NCBI RefSeq assembly: GCF_025655475.1
Contig: NZ_JAHTIK010000001.1
Span: 8,248,606 to 8,312,605 of the forward strand
DNA: 64,000 nucleotides
Direction: 5' to 3'
Source of the DNA: Kitasatospora sp. DSM 101779
GTDB taxonomy: Bacteria > Actinomycetota > Actinomycetes > Streptomycetales > Streptomycetaceae
The translations under genes were made by a program, and so were the position numbers. The notes beneath the pieces are model-generated. The model saw nothing but the letters and a program-made list of their open reading frames with translations, was not told the origin of the DNA and made no database searches. Every line of letters starts with the position of its first letter. The stretch's first letter is position 1. Below are positions 35,998 to 45,119 of this stretch, piece after piece.

Positions 35998-36809
35998 GGC
36001 GTCTTCCCCCTGGGGCGGTTGGAGACCCTGGTCACCCAGTGGTCGAGGTCGTAGCTGTCGTCGCCGGTCAGCGCCCGCCACAGCAGGATGCGGTTGTACC
36101 GCTCCAGGCGACCGGTCGCCCCCTCGTACCACGGGAACATCGCGTCCAACTCCGCGTTCACCTGCGGGTCGTGGAGATCCGAGGTGTCCCACAGCCGCTG
36201 TTGACGCACCGTCGGATTGAAGCGGATCTTGAACATGTAGCGCAGCGTGTCGCTGTCGTTGCGCCGGCCCCCGTGCCAGAGGCCGTGGTGCAGAAACACC
36301 ACCGTCCCGGCCGGGCAGACCAGCCGGTCCTGTCCGCGCAGGTTCTGGTAGCGGCCAGTGTCCGACTCGTTGGTCCGGCGCAGATGGCTGCCCGGCACGC
36401 TGAGAGTGCCGCCCATCTCCAATGTCACCGCCTGCGGGTAGTACATCAGCTGCACGTCGAAGGCGTCCTGCCGGACATCGATGATGGCGTCCCCGTGCAA
36501 CGCCTGGGCGTCGCCTCCGTGGGGTTCGCGGGTGTGCACGAAGTGGTGGTCCACCCACGGCTCGGGGCCCACCAGGCTGCGCAGCGCCCCTGCGACCCGC
36601 GGAAGTTCGAGCAGCCTGCGGACGAACGAGCCTTCGGGGTAGGCCGCGGACAGCGGCGTCCCGTACGGCACCGGCGGCACGTCGTCAGCCAGCACCCTCA
36701 GACCCTCGGCATTCAGCTCGGCCGGGACCACCGCGTCCAGCCGCAGCGATCCGCGCGCGACGAAGCGCGCCATCTGTACTGAGCTGAGCAGTTCCTGCCT
36801 GTTCTCCAT
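35994..36809 (-). CDS. phytanoyl-CoA dioxygenase (PhyH) family Fe(II)/2-oxoglutarate oxygenase
   Basis: This encodes 271 residues. The jelly-roll core has the iron-binding HxD...H triad: H105 and D107 (ALHGDAII) and H179 (LHHGLWHGG). Downstream arginines near 190-196 could bind 2-oxoglutarate. Family members hydroxylate or otherwise oxidise small molecules such as acyl-CoAs, ectoine or natural-product intermediates, and the substrate cannot be inferred here. It forms a two-gene unit with the small downstream protein and is divergent from an AraC regulator 146 bases away, which is the likely controller. Confidence 0.88.
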   Translation of the reverse strand: MENRQELLSSVQMARFVARGSLRLDAVVPAELNAEGLRVLADDVPPVPYGTPLSAAYPEGSFVRRLLELPRVAGALRSLVGPEPWVDHHFVHTREPHGGDAQALHGDAIIDVRQDAFDVQLMYYPQAVTLEMGGTLSVPGSHLRRTNESDTGRYQNLRGQDRLVCPAGTVVFLHHGLWHGGRRNDSDTLRYMFKIRFNPTVRQQRLWDTSDLHDPQVNAELDAMFPWYEGATGRLERYNRILLWRALTGDDSYDLDHWVTRVSNRPRGKTP

Positions 36810-36955
36810 GGCGGCAACGCTAGGCCCGCCCGCCGCCCTCCCGGGTGGGCCGCGTTCACCCAGTAGTGGTCGATTCTCACCCTGCCGCCCTGCATGGGTG
36901 AACCGAGGCTCACGACCTGGATCGGGCTGCGGACGCCGTGGTAGAACACGTGACC

Positions 36956-37738
36956 ATGCACACGGCCATCGCCCATCTCGACGAGCCTCCGCAACTCGCC
37001 GCGGTCGGCATCGGCGTGCACGGGCCGGCCGGCCACGTCGACGTGTTCTCGTTGCCAGACCTGTGGCAGCTCCATCTGTACAGCTACGACGCCGACTTGA
37101 CGGTCGACGGTACCGAGCACTCGATCCGCCCCGGCCGGGTCAGCCTCGTACCGCCCGGGACCGAAGTCCGCTACCGCTACCGGGGCCGATCCGAACACCT
37201 CTACGTCCACCTCCGCCTGGGCACCGCGGGAGCGGCCACGAGCATCCCGGTGGTTCAGCAGGCTGGTCCGGAACTGGATTTCCTCACCGTGCAGCTGCAG
37301 CAGGCGTTGGCCGCCTGGCCGCACACGCCATCGCGGGCGGTCGCCGAGGTGTGGGGTGCCCTGTGGCGGGTCGCCCGGCTCACGCCGCCACGGGAGGGGA
37401 GCGCGCAGGCCGTCCATCCTGCGGTGGCAGCCGCAGTGGCCCTGGTCGAGGCGCGGCTGACGGAGCCCCTGACGGTGCCGGAGATCGCGAGGACCGTCGG
37501 AGTCTCGCACAACCACCTGACGCGGCTGTTCCGGGCTGCCACGGGTGAGACGGTGGTCGGCTACATCCGGGCCCGGCGGATGGAGCGGGCGCGGCATTTC
37601 CTGCGGGCCACCACGCTCTCCATCACCGCCGTCGCCGCCTCGGTTGGCATTCCCGATCTGCAGGCATTCAACAAGACTTGCCGTCGTGAACTCGGGGCGT
37701 CTCCACGCGGCATCCGTGCCGCCCGTCCCGTCCCGTAG
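36956..37738 (+). CDS. AraC-family regulator divergent from the dioxygenase
   Basis: This encodes 260 residues. A cupin-like N-terminal sensor (LHLYSYDADLTVDG, RPGRVSLVPPGTEVRYRY) is followed by the double helix-turn-helix AraC domain at about 165-255 (VPEIARTVGVSHNHLTRLFR, VVGYIRARRMERARHFL). The ATG at 36956 is preferred, but in-frame GTGs lie 6 and 18 bases earlier and no clear ribosome site decides. It probably senses a small sugar-like or hydroxylated ligand and controls the divergent PhyH gene through the shared 36810-36955 region. Confidence 0.88.
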   Translation: MHTAIAHLDEPPQLAAVGIGVHGPAGHVDVFSLPDLWQLHLYSYDADLTVDGTEHSIRPGRVSLVPPGTEVRYRYRGRSEHLYVHLRLGTAGAATSIPVVQQAGPELDFLTVQLQQALAAWPHTPSRAVAEVWGALWRVARLTPPREGSAQAVHPAVAAAVALVEARLTEPLTVPEIARTVGVSHNHLTRLFRAATGETVVGYIRARRMERARHFLRATTLSITAVAASVGIPDLQAFNKTCRRELGASPRGIRAARPVP

Positions 37739-38049
37739 GCACCGGCTTCCGGTGTCCCGCTCCCGCGGGGCGGGCCCACTCAGGACACCTCGGCGTCCTT
37801 TCCGTCTCCCGGCAACCAAGCAGTGGATCCCCGACTCGGTTGACCGAGCGCGGTTGAGAGGTCCCTTCCGGAACGCGGTCACGGCCGGAGCCGTCCGCCG
37901 AGAGCGATCCGCGCCGTACCGGCGGCTCGGCGGTTGGGCCGAGGGCGGGTCCGCGCGCCAATCAGCCGCGTCCGTGCGCCACGGCCTGCGGCGATGGTCG
38001 AGGTGGCGATGCTGCCGGTTCCAGTCAAACAACCTTGCGGGCCGAGTAG
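37739..38049. other. non-coding stretch
   Basis: No gene or strong signal is visible. A short inverted pair (GTGTCC/GGACAC) lies just past the AraC stop. Confidence 0.4.
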
Positions 38050-38838
38050 TTGTGTCTCGGTATCCAGCCTGCCGCGGTCGAGTCCGCCCTCCACGACGCG
38101 GGCCTGACCGACACCGATGCCACGTTCACGGGCGCGGCTGATGCGACCGCCGTCGTGGTCAGCACCAACCTGGGCAACGTGGACAGCGTCTGCGAAGCCG
38201 CCGGCACCATGGCCGGAGCAGGCGTCAGGGGACTCAGCCCGTTGGGCCTGCCCCAGACCTCAAGCAATGTCATCGCGGGCTGGGCGGCCATCCGCAACGG
38301 GCTGGCGGCGCCAACCTCACCGTCTGCAACGGCGTCACGAGCGGTCTGGACGCCCTCGCCTGGGCCCGGAACCTCGTCGTGGCCGGGCGCGTCGAAGCAG
38401 CCGTCGTCGTCGGCGTCGAACCATCCAACGGCGTGCCGACGAAGCTGCTCGGCCAGCAGTCCACCGGCGCGGCGGTCGCCGTCGTCCTCGAACCGGCGGA
38501 CGCAGCCGCTTCCCGTGGCGCACGGCCTCGCGCCACGATCGCCGGGTACGCGCGGGGCCCGGGACCTCGCCGCGGCGCTGGCCGCCGCTGGTGTGACGCA
38601 GGGAGAATCCGTCGGACTGTGGCTCGGGGACGAGACGGGTGCCGGGTCGGGCCGGCTGCTCTCAGCTACTCGCCGGATCAACCTGGAAACCCGGCTGGGC
38701 CCGCTGTCCGGGGCGCTCGGCGTCCTGCAGTGCGCCACCGCGGCTGCCCACCTGGAGAGCGGCGCCGCCGGGAACGTGCTCGCCACGGCGGGAGGCCCTC
38801 GCGACGACGCGGCAGCCGCTGTGCTGCTGACCCGTTGA
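38050..38838 (+). pseudogene. beta-ketoacyl synthase-like remnant (two frameshifts)
   Basis: Three consecutive frames together read as the latter part of a ketosynthase or chain-length-factor-like protein. The pieces are SSNVIAGWAAIRNGL, then NLTVCNGVTSGLDALAWARN, then EAAVVVGVEPSNGVP, and finally LGALDP-like thiolase-fold residues (ETRLGPLSGALGVLQCATAA). Frameshifts lie near 38300 and 38556, the N-terminal part is missing and the C-terminal half is shortened. A stub of an acyl carrier protein follows. It looks like the corpse of a small type II polyketide or fatty-acid-like unit. Confidence 0.6.
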
Positions 38839-38879
38839 CCGACCCTAGGCCATCCACGCAGGAGCCGGGGGGACGGTCC

Positions 38880-38966
38880 ATGACCAGTGCGACCGTGACC
38901 ATCGAGGATCTCCGCGCTCTGATAGCCGGCGTACTGGAGATCGACCCCGGGGAGGTCGCCGAATGA
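38880..38966 (+). pseudogene. acyl carrier protein stub (28 residues)
   Basis: The frame reads TIEDLRALIAGVLEIDPGEV and stops. This is helix 1 and the following loop of an acyl carrier protein; the phosphopantetheine serine (DSL) is absent. Its stop overlaps the next ATG (ATGA), so the truncation may have been repaired into a coupled leader. Confidence 0.5.
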
Positions 38967-39136
38967 GCACAACCAAGCCCCCGGTACCCCGCCAGCCGTA
39001 CTTCTCGCTCAAGATCGGCGACCTGACGATCGTCCTCAAGCAGCGCCCCCGTAAACGCCCCGCACTCGTCGCCACCGCGTGGCTGCTGCTCGGGCCCGCC
39101 GCCACCCTGGCGCTCCAGGCCCGTCACGGGGCCTGA
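38963..39136 (+). CDS. small membrane protein
   Basis: This encodes 57 residues from an ATG overlapping the ACP stub's stop. A basic, Pro-rich start (TTKPPVPRQPYFSLKIGD) leads to one predicted membrane helix (ALVATAWLLLGPAATLAL). The family is unknown. It could be a late gene of the decayed ketosynthase unit or a chance frame. Confidence 0.4.
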   Translation: MSTTKPPVPRQPYFSLKIGDLTIVLKQRPRKRPALVATAWLLLGPAATLALQARHGA

Positions 39137-39166
39137 CCCCCCGAACGGCATCCGGCAGGTTCCCGA

Positions 39167-39197
39167 CTGTCGCCCTGCCCACGAGGCGGGGCGACAG
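39167..39197 (+). terminator. hairpin terminator
   Basis: CTGTCGCCC (39167-39175) pairs perfectly with GGGCGACAG (39189-39197), and CCTTTA follows. It ends the small membrane protein transcript. Confidence 0.65.
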
Positions 39198-39233
39198 CCT
39201 TTACGGGCCGGCCGGTTACTTGCCCCCTTCTCG

Positions 39234-39674
39234 TTGATCGTTCTTGCCGCCGGCGCCCTCACCGGCGCCGATCCCCACGGTCACCGGCTCTACCGGGATC
39301 CCGAGGGCGACCGCATCTACGCCGCCGTCCAGGCCGGTGCTACCCCCGGCGCATCCGCGTCCGCAGTACTGCGTCGTCTGGACCTGGAGGCCTATCTCGC
39401 CGACCTCCTCCGCAGCCGTGAACGCCTGGTGGCCGTGATCGACGCCGACGCCTGGGCGAAAGCCGAGGCGATGCCCTCCGACGAGGAGATCCGCCGGGCC
39501 CGCCGCCTGATCGGCCGGGTGAAGGACTCCGTCGACGGACTCTCCGAGCAGGAGCGCACCGAAATCGAGCAGGCCACCGCCTTGGTGCGACGTGCTCGCA
39601 ACGACGTCGTCCACCTCGGACTTCCCTCTGTCCGCCAGCCACTCGTCGACTTCCGACCAGACAGGACCCCGTGA
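39234..39674 (+). pseudogene. 3' remnant of a transposition-associated gene
   Basis: About 146 residues form a charged helical C-terminal region (EAYLADLLRSRERLVAVIDA, RRLIGRVKDSVDGLSEQERT). There is no convincing start, and the sequence begins just after the upstream terminator. Its stop overlaps the TnpC-like gene as GTGA. In actinomycetes the gene before a DUF6262/TnpC-like gene is usually a tyrosine recombinase, so this may be the tail of one. That identity is an inference from position. Confidence 0.4.
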
Positions 39675-40192
39675 CCACCACACCCATGGCCGACGGCCGC
39701 CGGGCAGACTCCGCCCGGCGCCACCAGCGCGTCATCAAGGCTGTCGCTGCCGCCGTTTAAGCCGGCACACCCATCACCGTCTCCGGTATCGCCCGCCAGG
39801 CCGGTGTCGACCGCGCCTTCCTCTACCGCCACGAGGACCTGCTCGCCCAAGTCCACGCTGCCGATGCCGAGCCGAGCGCTGACAGCACCGGACCCCTTGT
39901 CACCCGCGCCTCACTCCAAGCCGACCTGGCCAACGCCCAAGAACGCGCCGGCCGTCTCACCGCGAGGATCCGGACCCTGGAGGGCAAGTTCTCCGAGCTC
40001 CTCGGCGAGCAGGCGTGGAGAGACTCCGGACTCGGGGGCCCTGATGACGTCGACCAGCTCAAGCGCCGCATTACCGCCCTTGAGCAGCAAGCGGTCGATC
40101 TCGCCGGTCAGCTGGAAGTGCGTGACCAAGAACTCCAAGCAGCGCGAGCAGCCAATCGGCAGTTGATCAGTCGGCTCAACAGCAGTCACTGA
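39671..40192 (+). pseudogene. DUF6262 / TnpC-like protein with in-frame stop
   Basis: From the GTG at 39671 the frame has an N-terminal helix-turn-helix (TPITVSGIARQAGVDRAFLY) and a long coiled coil (about residues 75-170, with ERAGRLTARIRTLEGK). This layout matches DUF6262/Tn554 TnpC-like proteins found beside recombinases. A TAA at 39758-39760 interrupts it at codon 30, where a single C-to-T change in a CAA codon would explain the lesion. The rest of the frame is clean to 40192, so decay is recent. Confidence 0.65.
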
Positions 40193-40320
40193 CTCCTCGC
40201 GAGGGGTGTGCCAGAACCGGTTCGGCCACCACGAGACCGCAGAAGCCGAGTCGTCAGCGCTGGCATCCCGCCCACCAGCACTTCGTGGACCAGGGGCCGG
40301 AGGCGGTACATCGGAACAGG

Positions 40321-40430
40321 TTACGGCCGGAAGCCGATCACTAGCGGAGCCGACATGGTGATGCCCTCCCACTGGAGGAAGGGGCGGTAGCCGAGCGGCT
40401 GGTGATCATGGGAACCGCCGCGGGCGTGCG
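40321..40430 (-). pseudogene. 3' end fragment of an unknown gene
   Basis: The minus-strand frame ends GYRPFLQWEGITMSAPLVIG and a stop at 40321-40323. It reads like a true protein C-terminus but has no start, and I do not know the family. The rest of the 40193-40501 gap is empty. Confidence 0.3.
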
Positions 40431-40501
40431 GCTTCCCAGCGCCTGGAACTGCAGCATGTACGTTTCTTGCCATAACTGGTTTGTGATGCAAAGCTGATGG
40501 C

Positions 40502-41248
40502 ATGACAGATGCATCCATGCCCTCGTCGGGCACGCCCCGTGAAGTCCTGACGGGCCTCGGCGACCTGACCCGCAAGGTCCGGGCCGCGCAGCGCGGCACC
40601 TGGTTCCCCCTTCTGCTGCTGGGGATGCTCACGCTGGGCGGCATCCTGGTCGGCCGCTTCACCTTCAAGGTCGAGACCGTGGCCTGCCCGGCGGGTGGAG
40701 GCGCGGTCGGCAGCGGCTGCACCCTGGTCACGCAGGGCTCGGCGGTCTACTGGCCCCTCGGGCTTGCCCTGGCCTACGCCGCTACGGCGTTCTTCTACAT
40801 CCGCCGCTCCCGCAACCGCGGTGTCGGGACCCGGGTCCGGCCCTACGTCCTGACGGGGATCGTCCTGGTCGCCCTGGCGAGTGCCACCGCGATGTGGAGC
40901 CTGCGCCATGGGATGCCGCAGCTCGGCGAACCGCTCGACTTCTGGGGCCTGTACCTCGACCCCGCTTCCGGAGTGACGAGGTTCCTCGAACGGCTCGCCG
41001 GGAACGCCATGGCCGTCGGGCTGCCGCTGCTGGTGCTGGCCTGGGTGGAGCGCAGCCGCGCCTTGCTGTTGCTCGCTGTGGTGTACCTGGCCGTCGAGCT
41101 GGTGCCGCTGTCCACCGGTTGGTCGGGGATCCCGTTCACCTCGCCGTGGTCCGCTCTGCCCGCCTTCGGCGTCCCCGGCGTGCTTCTCCTGCTCGGTGCC
41201 CTGGGTTTCGGCCTGGCCGAGCTGTCCGGCCGGCGCGACGCGTCATGA
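40502..41248 (+). CDS. multi-pass membrane protein of unknown function
   Basis: This encodes 248 residues with about six membrane segments (FPLLLLGMLTLGGILVG, YWPLGLALAYAATAFFY, YVLTGIVLVALASATAM, NAMAVGLPLLVLAWV, ALLLLAVVYLAVELVPL, VPGVLLLLGALGFGLA). Two Cys in the first outer loop (ACPAGGGAVGSGC) could form a disulfide. Its stop overlaps the start of a winged-helix regulator (ATGA), a pairing common for membrane proteins controlled by their partner regulator. The function is unknown. Confidence 0.7.
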   Translation: MTDASMPSSGTPREVLTGLGDLTRKVRAAQRGTWFPLLLLGMLTLGGILVGRFTFKVETVACPAGGGAVGSGCTLVTQGSAVYWPLGLALAYAATAFFYIRRSRNRGVGTRVRPYVLTGIVLVALASATAMWSLRHGMPQLGEPLDFWGLYLDPASGVTRFLERLAGNAMAVGLPLLVLAWVERSRALLLLAVVYLAVELVPLSTGWSGIPFTSPWSALPAFGVPGVLLLLGALGFGLAELSGRRDAS

Positions 41249-41583
41249 CCGATCAGCCCGAGCAGCACCCCGTCACCGGCCTGGACGACGTGGTCCACCA
41301 GCGCGTGCGCCTCGGCATCCTCACCGTTGCCCACCAGGCGCGCCGGGTCGAGTTCGGCTTCCTGCGCACGGCGCTCGGCCTCACCGCCGGAAACCTCAGC
41401 CAGCACCTGTCCGTGCTGGAGAAGGCCGGGCTGGTGGAGATCGAGAAGGGCTACGAGGGCAAACGCGCCCGCACCTGGCTCTCCCTCACCCCTGCGGGCG
41501 ACCGCGCCCTGCGGGACGAGGTCACCCAGCTCAAGCGACTCATCCACCAGATCGAGCACGGCAGCTCAGCCCCGGAGTCCTGA
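41245..41583 (+). CDS. winged-helix transcriptional regulator (MarR/ArsR-like)
   Basis: This encodes 112 residues. A single winged helix-turn-helix (RVRLGILTVAHQARRVEFGF, then GLTAGNLSQHLSVLEKAGLV) with the wing KGYEGKRARTWLSLT matches the 'transcriptional regulator, DNA-binding MarR-like' group that usually pairs with a membrane protein gene. There is no extra ligand domain. It is coupled to the membrane protein by a 4-base overlap and probably represses the pair. Confidence 0.85.
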   Translation: MTDQPEQHPVTGLDDVVHQRVRLGILTVAHQARRVEFGFLRTALGLTAGNLSQHLSVLEKAGLVEIEKGYEGKRARTWLSLTPAGDRALRDEVTQLKRLIHQIEHGSSAPES

Positions 41584-41686
41584 TCCGCACCCCGGCGAAC
41601 CGCGGTGAGCCGTGCGCGGCTCCCGCCGACGTCCGGCGGACCCGGACAGCACGCCGAACACCGTCCAAGAAACCCAAGGAGGACAC

Positions 41687-42892
41687 GTGACCATCACACC
41701 GGTCACCACGACCGACGTGACGCGCCGTCGCATGCTCACAGCCGCGCTGATAACGGGGGTCGGGGCCGCCGTGCCGATCAGCACAGCACGCCAGGCGTGG
41801 GCTGCTCCGGTCGCCCCCGGTCCGTCGCAGCTCACGCTGCCCAGGCCCACCGGGCCGCACCCGGTGGGCACGGTGCCGCTCCACCTCGTCGACACCTCGC
41901 GTCCGGATCCCGTGGCCGGCCCGGGGCATCACCGCGAGCTGATGGCCAGCGTCTGGTACCCCGCTTGCAAGACGAAGGACCTGCCGCGTGCTCCCTGGAT
42001 GAGCCAGGGTGCGCTGCGGGCGTTACTGGCGGACGTCGGCTTCCCCCTCGATCCCGCCCTCGGCCCGCTCACCGCCGCACACGTGGGCGCACCCGTGCAC
42101 CGAACGGGCCATCGCCTGCCCGTCCTCGTGTACTCGCACGGCGCGGGCAGCCATCGCGGCGACCACACCATCGTGGTCCAGGAACTTGCCAGCCACGGCT
42201 ACGCCGTGGTCACCGTCGACCACACGTACGACGCGTTCAGCGAGTTCCCCGACGGCCGACTCACCGTTCCGGCAGACGTCCCGCCGTTCCTGGGGCCCCG
42301 GGAGTTTGCCACGGACATCCGGTTCGTGCTCGACGTCGTCGAGGCCATGGCTGCCGGGCACAACCCCGACGTCGACGGCAGGCCACTGCCCCAGGGACTG
42401 CTCGGCGCCCTCGACCCTCAGCGCATCGGCGCGTTCGGCTGGTCGAAGGGCGGCACCGCCACCGCGCTCACCATGCTCGCCGACCAGCGCATTGGCGCCG
42501 GGCTCAGTATCGACGGTCCGATGCAGCCGACCATCACCACCGACCTGGACCGGCCGTTCATGCTGATGACCGCCTCGTTCACCCGGGCCGCCATGCCGGA
42601 CGTCGCCGAGTTGTGGACACACCTTCGCGGCTGGCGGCTGAACATCCAGGCCGACGGGGCCATCCACACGACGTACGGCGACAACGCGACACTGATCCCG
42701 CAAGCGGGCACGATCCTCGGCATGACGAGCCGGCAGATCCAGGACATGATCGGCACCCTCGATCCGGCCCGGGCGGTCCGGATCCAGCAGGCCTACCCGC
42801 TCGCGTTCTTCGACCTACACCTGCGACACCGCCAGGGACATCTGCTCGACGGCCCGAGCGCGGCCTTCCCCGAGGTGAGGTTCATCGCGTGA
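41687..42892 (+). CDS. secreted PAF-acetylhydrolase-like alpha/beta hydrolase
   Basis: This encodes 401 residues. The GTG at 41687 follows a near-perfect AAGGAGGA. The N-terminus is a Tat signal (TRRRMLTAALITGVGAAVPI, ending AWAA). The hydrolase fold has an oxyanion loop VYSHGAGSHRG and nucleophile S253 in FGWSKGG, with His in the C-terminal part (AIHTTYGD). This matches the PAF-acetylhydrolase isoform II group, secreted esterases acting on short-chain or oxidised phospholipids and other esters. It is transcribed alone. Confidence 0.85.
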   Translation: MTITPVTTTDVTRRRMLTAALITGVGAAVPISTARQAWAAPVAPGPSQLTLPRPTGPHPVGTVPLHLVDTSRPDPVAGPGHHRELMASVWYPACKTKDLPRAPWMSQGALRALLADVGFPLDPALGPLTAAHVGAPVHRTGHRLPVLVYSHGAGSHRGDHTIVVQELASHGYAVVTVDHTYDAFSEFPDGRLTVPADVPPFLGPREFATDIRFVLDVVEAMAAGHNPDVDGRPLPQGLLGALDPQRIGAFGWSKGGTATALTMLADQRIGAGLSIDGPMQPTITTDLDRPFMLMTASFTRAAMPDVAELWTHLRGWRLNIQADGAIHTTYGDNATLIPQAGTILGMTSRQIQDMIGTLDPARAVRIQQAYPLAFFDLHLRHRQGHLLDGPSAAFPEVRFIA

Positions 42893-42897
42893 GAAGC

Positions 42898-42924
42898 GGC
42901 GGACCGCGCAATGCGCGGTCCGCC
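42898..42924 (+). terminator. hairpin after the alpha/beta hydrolase gene
   Basis: A perfect 12-bp stem (42898-42909 with 42913-42924) and 3-base loop lies 6 bases past the stop. Confidence 0.85.
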
Positions 42925-42947
42925 CAAGACCGCCGGGCATGCCGTCA

Positions 42948-43085
42948 CTATCGGGCGCGGCTGCCGATCATGCGGCGGTAGCAGTCGTCGGGGATGAACT
43001 CCAGCAGGTGCAGGATTTCGGAAGTTCGCCCGTAGTAGGCGAAGGCATCATGCAGACCGGTCGGATACCCCTTCCGGGACAACAT
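42948..43085 (-). pseudogene. 3' remnant, possibly of a transposase
   Basis: A 45-codon minus-strand frame ends at 42948 and includes GLHDAFAYYGRTSEILHLLE. The spacing of small and hydrophobic residues loosely resembles the region before the last catalytic residue of Tn3-type transposases. I cannot confirm this. The rest of 42925-43384 shows no gene. Confidence 0.3.
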
Positions 43086-43384
43086 GCTGCTGGCTGACTA
43101 CCGGAAGGCCGGCATCAGAGGGACAGGCCGAAGCGAGTACCGGCCGCCCAACAATGGTGAGTCGGCTGCCCTGAAACGCTAGCTCGGACGATGCCAGCCC
43201 GACACCGGATTTCCCGGGCGCTCGGCAGGGTCTCATCATCGAGGCGCCCTGGGCCAGGCAGCTATCCCCGCTAGGGCGCTCCCGGAAGCCACGGAAGAGT
43301 GAAGCCAGTCGGAGTGCCTTGCGCCACACCTGTTGTGATCAATAGCGTTCTTACCCATAGCCACTGAGCTGCGAGGACTCCGTC

Positions 43385-43573
43385 GTGAAGTCCGCCTCAG
43401 GATCGGCGACCACCCGAGAACTCGACGTCTGCCTGGCACACAACGCCGAACGGCCCCCCGAGCAGCGCGTGCCCGAGGACGTCCTGCGCCTGCAGCACCG
43501 CACCGCGCGGACCGCCCGCGAACTCCTCCCCCGCGAGGAGTGGGACGAGATCCACCACATCCACACCGCCTGA
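43385..43573 (+). pseudogene. P-loop kinase, C-terminal fragment
   Basis: The 62 residues (LDVCLAHNAERPPEQRVPED, then VLRLQHRTARTARELLP) match the C-terminal lid region of actinomycete predicted P-loop kinases, where a CxxRNxxRxxxxRVP-type segment follows the nucleotide fold. The Walker A part is absent. A GTG at 43385 could start a short peptide, but it is more likely a relic. Confidence 0.5.
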
Positions 43574-43621
43574 CCGGACCCCCGCGCTGCCCACCACCAC
43601 ACCACTCCGAAGGAGACCACC

Positions 43622-44376
43622 GTGACCGGAGCCCTGCGCACCCGCCTGATCAGCACCGCCCTGGACAGAGTCGACAGTGCCGTCACCGTCACCGCCGCGG
43701 CCGCCACCGGCCTCACCGCTTACCGAAGCCTCCACCACCGTCCGGCCGAGGCCCGCATAACCCGCGCCCTCGCGGCCGGTGCCCTCGCCGCCGTCTTCAC
43801 CGACCACCATGCCTACAGGGCCCTCGCCCCGCTGCGCCGGCACCTCGGTGCCGAGCAGCACGGCGCGGTCCGCGAGCCGGTCCCGGCGCCCACGCCTGAG
43901 CAGCTCGCCGCCGACCTGCGCAGCGACGCGGCGCACCGCGCGGCCTCCGGCGCGGCGCGGCTCGACTACGGCCAGGGCGGCCTGACCAGGGCCGCCAACT
44001 GGACCGGGCAGCCGGACGGCAGCGCGACGTGCGAACTCACGCCGACCGCGCATCTGCTGGCCGTTCCCCGTCCCACCGACCGCGACGGCTACAGCAGCCG
44101 CAGCTACCTGCTGCTCACCGGCACGGCCGCCACGCCGGTCAAGGTCCACAGCATCACCGACCTGGTTGCGCTCCTCGACAGCCCCGCCGCTGGCGAGCCG
44201 CAGCCCGCCGACGACGAGGGCGACGAGGACGGCGAACCGTGGGGCGCCCTCGGCCGGGACCTGGCCATCTCGCCGAACTCTGCCTCGCTGACCCGGGAAC
44301 GAGCGGCCCGTCCGCTGACGAGGACCCGGCTGATGTCGACCGGGAAGCCGAAGCCCACGCCAACGGCACCCTCTGA
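43622..44376 (+). CDS. conserved protein of unknown function, probable frameshift near its end
   Basis: From the ATG-like GTG at 43622, after AAGGAGACC, the protein runs about 225 residues in one frame. Two N-terminal hydrophobic stretches (VDSAVTVTAAAATGLTAY, ALAAGALAAVFTDHHAYRAL) may sit in the membrane. A soluble domain follows (CELTPTAHLLAVPRP, SYLLLTGTAATPVKVHSITD). Near 44300, in CCCGGG, the sensible reading moves by one base to an acidic tail ending EAEAHANGTL at 44376. Without the shift the frame wanders on to 44794 through sequence that does not look coding. I do not recognise the family. Confidence 0.5.
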
Positions 44377-44696
44377 TGACACTGCGGCCCGCGCGGCGTG
44401 GTGCGGTGCTCGTGGGTGCGCATCCCCGCTCCCGCGGAACCGCCGGAGCGGGGACGCGAGGAGTGCCGCGCCGTCCCTGTCCGGTTGGGTGCGGGCGAGG
44501 GCGGCCGGGCTCCTCGGCTGTCGTCCCGCGCCGCCTTGGGCTTGTCGGTGGGGTGGGGCCTGGCGTGCACCGGGACAAGCACAGCTCCCGCACCTTCTCG
44601 GGGTCTTGCCGGGCGTCGAGCGCCGGCGGGTCTGCCGTGTCGGCGTGTTCACGGGTGGTCGATCGCGGAGTTTCCGGGCGGGTGGGGTTCAGGTGT
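44377..44696. other. non-coding stretch
   Basis: No supported gene. The open frames here lack family features and are covered by no ribosome site. Confidence 0.4.
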
Positions 44697-45119
44697 CTAT
44701 TGGGGCCATCCGCTGGGTCCGGGGCTGGAGGACAGTGTGGCAACGTGGTCTCGGCAAGGCCCTGCTGCCTCCCGCCGTACTGTCGACTCGATGACGCTCG
44801 GATCTTCTTGCCGGGCCAGAGTCCGTGCGGTCGGCAGGAGGTTCTGCAGGATGCTGTATTCCCCGCTCGACAGTCCCATTTCCTGGTAGTCGAGGCCCCA
44901 GTCCGAGCCCGGCGTCACCAGGGTTCGGGCCCAGTAGCCGATCGACCGCGCGCATTCGGCCGCGGGGTCGTAACTACTGCCCGTACTCGGTGTCTTGCCC
45001 GGTTGGCCGGCAACTGCAGAAGACTGGGCCGGGCCGGTACTGCCAGGGGTGCCGCACGCGGTGAGCCCCACCGTCAGGGCTGCTGTACCCGCGGTGCGGC
45101 CGATCCAACGGAATGTCAT
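44697..45119 (-). CDS. small lipoprotein
   Basis: This encodes 140 residues with a lipoprotein signal (basic start, lipobox LTAC, Cys22) and then a Ser/Thr/Pro/Gly-rich linker. The mature domain has two Cys (AECARSIGYWARTLVTPGSD, GPCRDH) and a helical region (SSGEYSILQNLLPTARTLA). The family is unknown. It would sit on the outer membrane face. It is transcribed alone and convergent with the preceding gene. Confidence 0.7.
   Translation of the reverse strand: MTFRWIGRTAGTAALTVGLTACGTPGSTGPAQSSAVAGQPGKTPSTGSSYDPAAECARSIGYWARTLVTPGSDWGLDYQEMGLSSGEYSILQNLLPTARTLARQEDPSVIESTVRREAAGPCRDHVATLSSSPGPSGWPQ

Noticed and set aside
38050-39136. A polyketide biosynthetic cluster
   Set aside because: Only broken ketosynthase and ACP pieces exist, with no tailoring or transport genes, so it is a relic rather than a cluster.
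43622-44794. Full 390-codon reading of the unknown gene
   Set aside because: Past about 44300 the sequence is Arg/Gly/Trp-rich and overlaps DNA that looks non-coding; a one-base shift gives a sensible acidic tail ending at 44376.
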